Below, in pieces: positions 1 through 5,565 of a stretch of 5,565 nucleotides of DNA (position 1 is the first letter of the stretch; each line of letters starts with the position of its first letter). The translations under genes were made by a program, and so were the position numbers. Under the pieces are notes generated by a model. It was not told where the DNA came from. It did no database searches and saw nothing but the letters and a program-made list of their open reading frames with translations. This DNA is from CAIWXH01 sp964555675 (lineage in GTDB: Bacteria > Chloroflexota > Chloroflexia > Chloroflexales > Chloroflexaceae), in the NCBI GenBank assembly GCA_964555675.1, contig CAZKTU010000346.1, positions 1 through 5,565 of the forward strand, written 5' to 3'.

Positions 1-2085
1 GCAGCCCTCTTCGCAGAGCATGCCCGCGGCGCCGCCCGCGAGGGTGGCCGGCAGCTCGTCGAAGGTGGCGACGGGGGCGCCGTCGATCCAGGCTCGCGCG
101 CGCCGCCCCTGTACTTCCAGGCGCAGGGCGTAAGTGCGCCCGGTCTCCCAGGCGAAGGGCGCGGTTACGCCGCTGAGCTCGTCGCCGACGCGGGCCTGCA
201 AGCGCAGCTCGCCGCGCCCCGCGGGGTCGTGGGCCAGCGTGAGGGCGACGTAGCGGCGCAGCCCCTGGGCGCGGGCGGCGATGCCGCAGGCCTCGGCCAG
301 GTAGGGCCTGACCTGGGCCTCGACGCAATAGTCGGTCCACTCGCGGGTGCCCTGGGTCAGCAGGCCCACCCCGGCGTTCTGCACCGGGCGATAGGTCTCG
401 GGCCACTGGGGGTCGAGCTCGTCGACGCCCAGGACCCAGGCCCGCCGCCACATGCTCCCGCCCTCGGCCGGGCGGCAGAATAACACATCGGGCGGCCCGT
501 CCCAGGTCAGGTAGTCGAGGTAGAGCGTGCCGGCGCCGTGGGGCAGGCCCGCCACCTCGAGGCCGACGGCGGCGATCGGGCGACCGCCCATATCGGGGAT
601 GGTCCAGGCGAAGCTGTGCTCGGCGGCGGGGGCCAGGGTCGCCTCGGGGCCGTAGATTGTCTCCAGGCGGTCGCCGGCGCCATACACGCGCACGAACAGG
701 CGGCAGGCCAGGGGGCCGGGGTTGGCCGCGTCGGCGGCGAGAGCGGCGCGCACGGTCTGGCCGGGGTAGAGGGTGGGCGAGGCGTAGAGGCTGTAGCCGG
801 GCATGGCGATCGCCTCGGGCGGGATGAAGGTCGCCGTAGTGGCGCGGGCGACCCGCCCGGGCGCGAGGCCGTGGCAGCGTAGGGCCAGGCTGCGCTCGCC
901 GAGCTTGCTGTGGCCGGGCAGGTTGAGCAGCTCGAGGGTGCCGCGGCTGTCGGGGCTCTCGTCGGCGAGGAAGCCCTGCACGCTGCCGGGCAGCTCGAAG
1001 TGGAAGCGGGCCCCGTCTTTGGGGGCCAGGGGCGGGGCGCCGGCCAGGGCGCGGCCGATATTGACCACCGCGTAGGTCTCGCGGGCCGCGTCGGTGATCG
1101 CGCGCCCGCCGTCGGCTGTGGGCAGGTAGAGCCGGTCGGCGACGGGCCCGCGCCAGTCGGGGCCGCCCGCGAGGCCGGCCAGGCCGTTCTTGATGCCCAG
1201 CAGGCAGCCCAGGTTGCCCGCGTTGCAGTCGGTGTCCCAGCCCGCCGTGTTGGCGATCATCAGCGAGCGCTGGAAGTCGTCTTCGCCATAGAGCAGGCCG
1301 AGCATAATCAGGGCGTGGTTGGGCACGATATGGCAGTTGCCGCCGTAGGTATCGTAGCCGTAGCGCTGGGCGATGCGGGCGCGGGTCGCGCGCCAGTCGG
1401 GCTCGGCGGCGCGCCAGCCGCGCAGATCGTCGATCAGGCGGTAGATGGTCGAATCGCTGGGGATAAGGGCGACGGCGGTATCGAGCAGACGCCCGAGGTC
1501 GGGCTCGACGAAGGCCTGGGCCTCCATCGCGGCGAGCACCTGGGCCCCATAGAGCGCCTCGCCGTCGTGGCTGACCGAGCCGGCGCGGCGGGCCAGGTCG
1601 ACGGCCAGCTCGGGGTCGCCGGGGGCGACCATGGCCCAGCCGTCGATGAAGATCTGGGCCCCGATCTGCTCGGCGGCGAGCTTGCCGTTGCGGGCGATGC
1701 TGCCGCTCTCGGGGGCCGGGATGCCGCGCTTGAGGCGCAGGAAGGCGGTGTGTTCGGTCGAGTTGCCGAGGCCGCCCCACCAGAGGATGGTGCGGCCCTC
1801 AATAATATAGTTGAGCCAGGTCTGGCCGATCTGCTGCGGGGTGAGCGCGCGACTGTTGCCGTAGTCGGGCAGGGCCCGCAGGAAGGTGAAGGTGCCCGAG
1901 ACGTCGTCGTCGGTGACGATCAGGGGGACGCCGCGGCGCTCGTGGACGTAGTACCAGATCTCGCCGAGCTCGGCCATGATCCGCTCGTAGCTCCAGCCCT
2001 CGAAGGGGCGCCCGAGGTAGACGCCGATCAGCTTGCCAAGAACCCCGGCGTAGACGCGCTCGGCATAGTCGTGGGGCAGGGCCAT
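1..2085 (-). CDS. ADP-ribosylglycohydrolase-fold protein with beta-rich, lectin-like C-terminal region (3' end beyond window)
   Basis: I translated this by hand from ATG at 2085; the frame stays open for 695 codons to base 1, so the C-terminus is missing. Residues about 8-350 look like the all-helical ADP-ribosylglycohydrolase fold (PF03747 type): GVLGKLIGVYLGRPFEGW near the N-terminus, a first metal motif TDDD at 58-61, and a second motif WDTDCNAGNLG at 283-293. Classical members usually have TDDT and DTDT; here D61 and C287 replace the threonines. Residues about 360-530 look like a beta-sandwich ending in GTLYLDYLTWDG (519-530). Residues about 580-695 resemble a concanavalin/LamG-type domain (WTDYCVEAQV, then ALRLEVQGRRARAWIDG). 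No signal peptide is seen, so it is probably cytoplasmic. Start choice is supported by a strong Shine-Dalgarno. It lies 191 bases downstream of the DeoR gene on the same strand, with no clear promoter of its own, so co-transcription is likely. The family hydrolyses N- or O-glycosidic bonds to ADP-ribose, but a sugar-conjugate substrate is equally possible here. The fold is fairly certain, the function is not. Confidence 0.85.
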   Translation of the reverse strand, partial: MALPHDYAERVYAGVLGKLIGVYLGRPFEGWSYERIMAELGEIWYYVHERRGVPLIVTDDDVSGTFTFLRALPDYGNSRALTPQQIGQTWLNYIIEGRTILWWGGLGNSTEHTAFLRLKRGIPAPESGSIARNGKLAAEQIGAQIFIDGWAMVAPGDPELAVDLARRAGSVSHDGEALYGAQVLAAMEAQAFVEPDLGRLLDTAVALIPSDSTIYRLIDDLRGWRAAEPDWRATRARIAQRYGYDTYGGNCHIVPNHALIMLGLLYGEDDFQRSLMIANTAGWDTDCNAGNLGCLLGIKNGLAGLAGGPDWRGPVADRLYLPTADGGRAITDAARETYAVVNIGRALAGAPPLAPKDGARFHFELPGSVQGFLADESPDSRGTLELLNLPGHSKLGERSLALRCHGLAPGRVARATTATFIPPEAIAMPGYSLYASPTLYPGQTVRAALAADAANPGPLACRLFVRVYGAGDRLETIYGPEATLAPAAEHSFAWTIPDMGGRPIAAVGLEVAGLPHGAGTLYLDYLTWDGPPDVLFCRPAEGGSMWRRAWVLGVDELDPQWPETYRPVQNAGVGLLTQGTREWTDYCVEAQVRPYLAEACGIAARAQGLRRYVALTLAHDPAGRGELRLQARVGDELSGVTAPFAWETGRTYALRLEVQGRRARAWIDGAPVATFDELPATLAGGAAGMLCEEGC

Positions 2086-2089
2086 GGTT

Positions 2090-2097
2090 CCTCCTCC
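2090..2097 (-). promoter_or_regulatory. Ribosome binding site of the glycohydrolase-like gene
   Basis: The minus strand reads GGAGGAGG followed by AACC and ATG. This near-perfect Shine-Dalgarno fixes the start at 2085. An upstream ATG (2128) is in another frame and has no comparable site. Confidence 0.8.
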
Positions 2098-2135
2098 AGG
2101 GCGGCGCCTGGTACCGCTCGGCCTTCATCGCGAGA

Positions 2136-2256
2136 GGTTTTACCACGAAGGGCACGAAGATCACGAAGGCGAGGGAGAGGCTCTGCTCGGGCACAGAGGC
2201 CAGGCACAGGGAGTACATCAGATCTTCGCGCGCTTCGTGGTCTTCGTGGTGAAAAA
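2136..2256. repeat. Intergenic inverted repeat with 9-bp-phased CACGAAG units
   Basis: The left arm has CACGAAG at 2144, 2153 and 2162. The right arm has the reverse complement, CTTCGCG (degenerate) at 2224 and CTTCGTG at 2233 and 2242. All units are in exact 9-bp phase. The 25-bp cores (2144-2168 and 2224-2248) match as inverted repeats at 20 of 25 positions, and similarity extends outwards through TTTTACC / GGTGAAAAA. The 55-base centre holds a further short inverted pair, CTCTG at 2181 and CAGAG at 2194. From memory, repeats of this ACCACGAAG type are scattered between genes in several environmental phyla, including Chloroflexota and Planctomycetota, and produce spurious ORFs rich in HEGHE or FVVFVV. 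The element lies between two same-strand genes, so its transcript could fold into a long-looped stem. It may be a decayed MITE- or REP-like element; no target-site duplication was evident. Confidence 0.65.
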
Positions 2257-2276
2257 CGTATTTCTGCCGACGCGTA

Positions 2277-3059
2277 CTAGCGAAGATCGACGGTGACCTC
2301 CTGGGCGCGCAGCTGCTCGACCACAGTCATGGGGGCGGCGTCGTCGGTGATCACGCGGTCGATCTCGTTGGGCAGGGCGAACACGCTCAGGGCCGTCCGG
2401 CCGAACTTGCTCGAGTCGACGATGCCGACGACCACGGCCGAGATGCGCACCATACTCTGCTTGAGCTGGGTCTCCTCGAGGTCGGCCTCCATCAGACCGT
2501 CCTGGCCGGTGAGGGCGGGCGCGCCGAAGAAGCCGATATCGACGCGCAGGCGGCGCAGCAGGTCGGCGCTGAGGCCGCCGACCAGGGAGCTGGAGCGGTG
2601 GCGCATGGCCCCGCCGACGACGATCGTGGTGATCCCGGCGCTGAAGTTCAGCTCGAGGGCGGTGTAGAGCCCATTGGTCACCACGGTGAGGTCCTCGCGG
2701 TCCTTCAGCAGGCGGGCCACCTGCAGGGCCGTGGTGCTGCCGTCGAGGAAGATACGCTGGCCGGAGTGGACCAAGGCGGCCGCGGCCTGGGCGATGCGGC
2801 GCTTCTCGTCGAGGCGATCCTGCTCGCGGGTGGCGAAGTGCAGCTCGAGGCGGCCGCGGCCCGAGGCCATGGCCCCACCGTGGACGCGCAGCAGCAGACC
2901 CTGGGCCTCGAGGGCGTCGAGGTCTTTGCGCACCGTCACCTCTGAGACCCCGAGCATCTGGCTGAGCTCGGCCACAGCGGCGCGGTCGCGCGTGCTCAGG
3001 TAGGCCAGCAGCTGCTCGCGGCGCCGCTCCGGAGGGATCACCTGTTCAAGCTGGGCCAT
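2277..3059 (-). CDS. DeoR-family transcriptional repressor (phosphosugar-sensing)
   Basis: This 260-aa protein has the usual length and two-domain layout of DeoR/GlpR regulators. Residues about 11-62 form the N-terminal helix-turn-helix (ERRREQLLAYL, then VAELSQMLGVSEVTVRKDL, ending in LRVHGGA), matching the HTH_DeoR pattern. Residues about 78-240 form the DeoRC sensor domain, with the phosphate-binding FLDGSTTALQVA (104-115), VVTNG (126-130), GGAMR (149-153), GFFGAPALT (176-184) and the family-typical DSSKFGR (215-221). Such proteins repress sugar-use genes and release DNA on binding a phosphorylated sugar. The frame is open up to an ATG at 3125, but I chose the ATG at 3059: it has a good Shine-Dalgarno and lies downstream of a promoter whose -10 box (3116-3121) would leave the 3125 start untranscribed. 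It is divergent from the aldolase/dehydrogenase gene, which suggests that gene is its target and rhamnulose 1-phosphate or a similar compound its inducer (inference). Rhizobial RhaR, also DeoR type, is a functional parallel. Confidence 0.93.
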   Translation of the reverse strand: MAQLEQVIPPERRREQLLAYLSTRDRAAVAELSQMLGVSEVTVRKDLDALEAQGLLLRVHGGAMASGRGRLELHFATREQDRLDEKRRIAQAAAALVHSGQRIFLDGSTTALQVARLLKDREDLTVVTNGLYTALELNFSAGITTIVVGGAMRHRSSSLVGGLSADLLRRLRVDIGFFGAPALTGQDGLMEADLEETQLKQSMVRISAVVVGIVDSSKFGRTALSVFALPNEIDRVITDDAAPMTVVEQLRAQEVTVDLR

Positions 3060-3066
3060 GGGGTTT

Positions 3067-3071
3067 CTCCT
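3067..3071 (-). promoter_or_regulatory. Ribosome binding site deciding the DeoR-gene start
   Basis: The minus strand reads AGGAG, a 7-base spacer (AAACCCC), then ATG at 3059. No comparable site precedes the upstream in-frame ATG at 3125. Confidence 0.75.
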
Positions 3072-3115
3072 CGCTCCGGGTGGGTCGGCCACGCCGGTCA
3101 AGGCCGGTTCGTCGC

Positions 3116-3144
3116 AGTATAACAAACTCCGCCCGAAAGTTCAA
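3116..3144 (-). promoter_or_regulatory. Sigma-70-type promoter for the DeoR gene
   Basis: On the minus strand, TTGAAC (3144-3139) is followed by a 17-base spacer and TATACT (3121-3116). This is four of six matches at -35 and five of six at -10, with ideal spacing. Transcription would start near 3109 and give a leader of about 50 bases before the ATG at 3059. The -35 box lies in the short palindrome TTCAATGAA (3140-3148), and a CGAAA box (3134-3138) sits directly beside it, which suits autorepression. Confidence 0.65.
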
Positions 3145-3323
3145 TGAAACAAAAGCCCGACAAAGACCAGCGGTTGTTTTTCGCTTCCTTTCGGCAATCT
3201 TTCGCCCAATCGACGCCAATGTGAGCATTATCGAAATCCAAACGCAACAATTCCCTACTGAATGTCTTGACACCCAAAGAAGGCGTGTTATAGTAAGCCC
3301 AGCGAAATCGCGCGCACTCGAAA
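3134..3323. promoter_or_regulatory. Candidate operator array: seven CGAAA/TTTCG boxes in the divergent region
   Basis: TTTCG occurs on the plus strand at 3179, 3189 and 3200, spaced 10 and 11 bases, about one helical turn each. CGAAA, the same box inverted, occurs at 3134, 3232, 3303 and 3319. Chance would give about 0.4 copies of this 5-mer, counting both strands, in roughly 220 bases of balanced composition. The inverted box at 3134 abuts the -35 of the DeoR promoter, and those at 3303 and 3319 fall just after the predicted start of the aldolase transcript. Several DeoR-family operators, for example that of E. coli AgaR, are built from repeated TTTC-type boxes. Assignment to the adjacent regulator is inference. 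Confidence 0.5.
3267..3294 (+). promoter_or_regulatory. Sigma-70-type promoter for the aldolase/dehydrogenase gene
   Basis: A perfect TTGACA (3267-3272), a 16-base spacer, and TATAGT (3289-3294; five of six matches to TATAAT). The predicted start is near 3301, giving a leader of about 45 bases. Being so close to consensus, it should be intrinsically strong, which suits control by a repressor. Confidence 0.75.
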
Positions 3324-3333
3324 GCATTTCATA

Positions 3334-3342
3334 AAGGGGGAG
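3334..3342 (+). promoter_or_regulatory. Ribosome binding site of the aldolase/dehydrogenase gene
   Basis: AAGGGGGAG lies three bases before the ATG at 3346. It is purine-rich but less canonical than the other two sites in the window. It still supports this ATG, since recognisable aldolase sequence follows within about 30 residues. Confidence 0.6.
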
Positions 3343-3345
3343 CCC

Positions 3346-5536
<2,191 letters not shown>

Positions 5537-5538
<2 letters not shown>

Positions 5539-5565
5539 ATGGCGCAAGCTGCGCTTGCGCCATTC
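5537..5565 (+). terminator. Perfect 13-bp hairpin after the aldolase/dehydrogenase gene (probable terminator stem)
   Basis: GAATGGCGCAAGC (5537-5549), loop TGC, then the exact reverse complement (5553-5565). The stem begins at the second base of the TGA stop. This would be a strong rho-independent terminator if a T-run follows, but the window ends at the last paired base, so that cannot be seen. A palindromic REP-type element is the alternative. Confidence 0.6.

Noticed and set aside
1434..2218. Minus-strand frames at 1434-1802 and 1799-2218
   Set aside because: Both are out of frame with the glycohydrolase-like gene. The second starts inside the CACGAAG repeat and has no Shine-Dalgarno-supported start.
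910..2280. A 456-codon plus-strand open frame, plus shorter ones at 229-483, 538-882 and 803-1075
   Set aside because: These lie opposite the glycohydrolase-like gene, whose reading has clear family motifs. The plus-strand peptides are low-complexity and motif-free.
2084..2296. A 70-codon plus-strand frame with HEGHEDHE and FVVFVV stretches
   Set aside because: The repetitive peptide is a direct result of the 9-bp-phased CACGAAG repeat, not a gene.
2293..3003. Plus-strand frames at 2293-2667, 2598-2945 and 2674-3003
   Set aside because: They are antisense to the DeoR gene, are Arg/Ser- or Gly/Ala-rich, and have no recognisable domain.
3060..3125. Longer form of the DeoR protein starting at 3125
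   Set aside because: The extra 22 residues overlap the -10 box and predicted leader, have no ribosome binding site, and add nothing typical of the family.
3218..3229. AATG-TGAG-CATT mini-hairpin, lac-operator-like at a glance
   Set aside because: A 4-bp stem is too short to be distinguished from chance.
3080..3334. An 84-codon plus-strand frame across the divergent control region
   Set aside because: It overlaps both promoters and the operator boxes, lacks a good ribosome binding site, and shows no family features.

Overview
The window is high-GC bacterial DNA and carries three protein-coding genes around one divergent control region. It most resembles a locus for breakdown of a 6-deoxy sugar (L-rhamnose type). 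The organism is probably a high-GC environmental bacterium, and a Chloroflexota member is my best guess. That guess rests on the GC-rich third codon positions, the fused aldolase/dehydrogenase, the large ADP-ribosylglycohydrolase-like protein, and a CACGAAG-type intergenic repeat. No rRNA or other marker gene is present to prove it.

Layout: (i) 1-2085, minus strand: a large ADP-ribosylglycohydrolase-fold protein. Its 3' end runs off the left edge, and 695 codons are visible without a stop. (ii) 2086-2276: an intergenic gap holding an inverted repeat whose arms are built of 9-bp-phased CACGAAG units. (iii) 2277-3059, minus strand: a complete 260-aa DeoR-family repressor. (iv) 3060-3345: a divergent control region that is clearly more AT-rich than its flanks. 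It has a good sigma-70-type promoter on each strand and seven copies of CGAAA/TTTCG, a candidate operator array. (v) 3346-5538, plus strand: a complete 730-aa bifunctional class II aldolase/short-chain dehydrogenase of the rhamnulose-1-phosphate aldolase/lactaldehyde dehydrogenase type. (vi) 5537-5565: a perfect 13-bp hairpin that starts inside the stop codon and reaches the right edge.

Inferred working model: the DeoR protein binds the shared region and controls itself, probably the downstream glycohydrolase-like gene, and the divergent aldolase/dehydrogenase. A phosphosugar such as L-rhamnulose 1-phosphate would release it. The fused enzyme would split that sugar into dihydroxyacetone phosphate and L-lactaldehyde and oxidise the latter to L-lactate. 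The glycohydrolase-like protein has altered metal-site motifs and a beta-rich, lectin-like C-terminal half, so its substrate may be a sugar conjugate rather than ADP-ribosyl-protein. It is the least understood part of the locus.

No transposase, CRISPR array, tRNA or rRNA was seen. Many long open frames lie opposite or out of frame with these genes; they are by-products of the high GC content.
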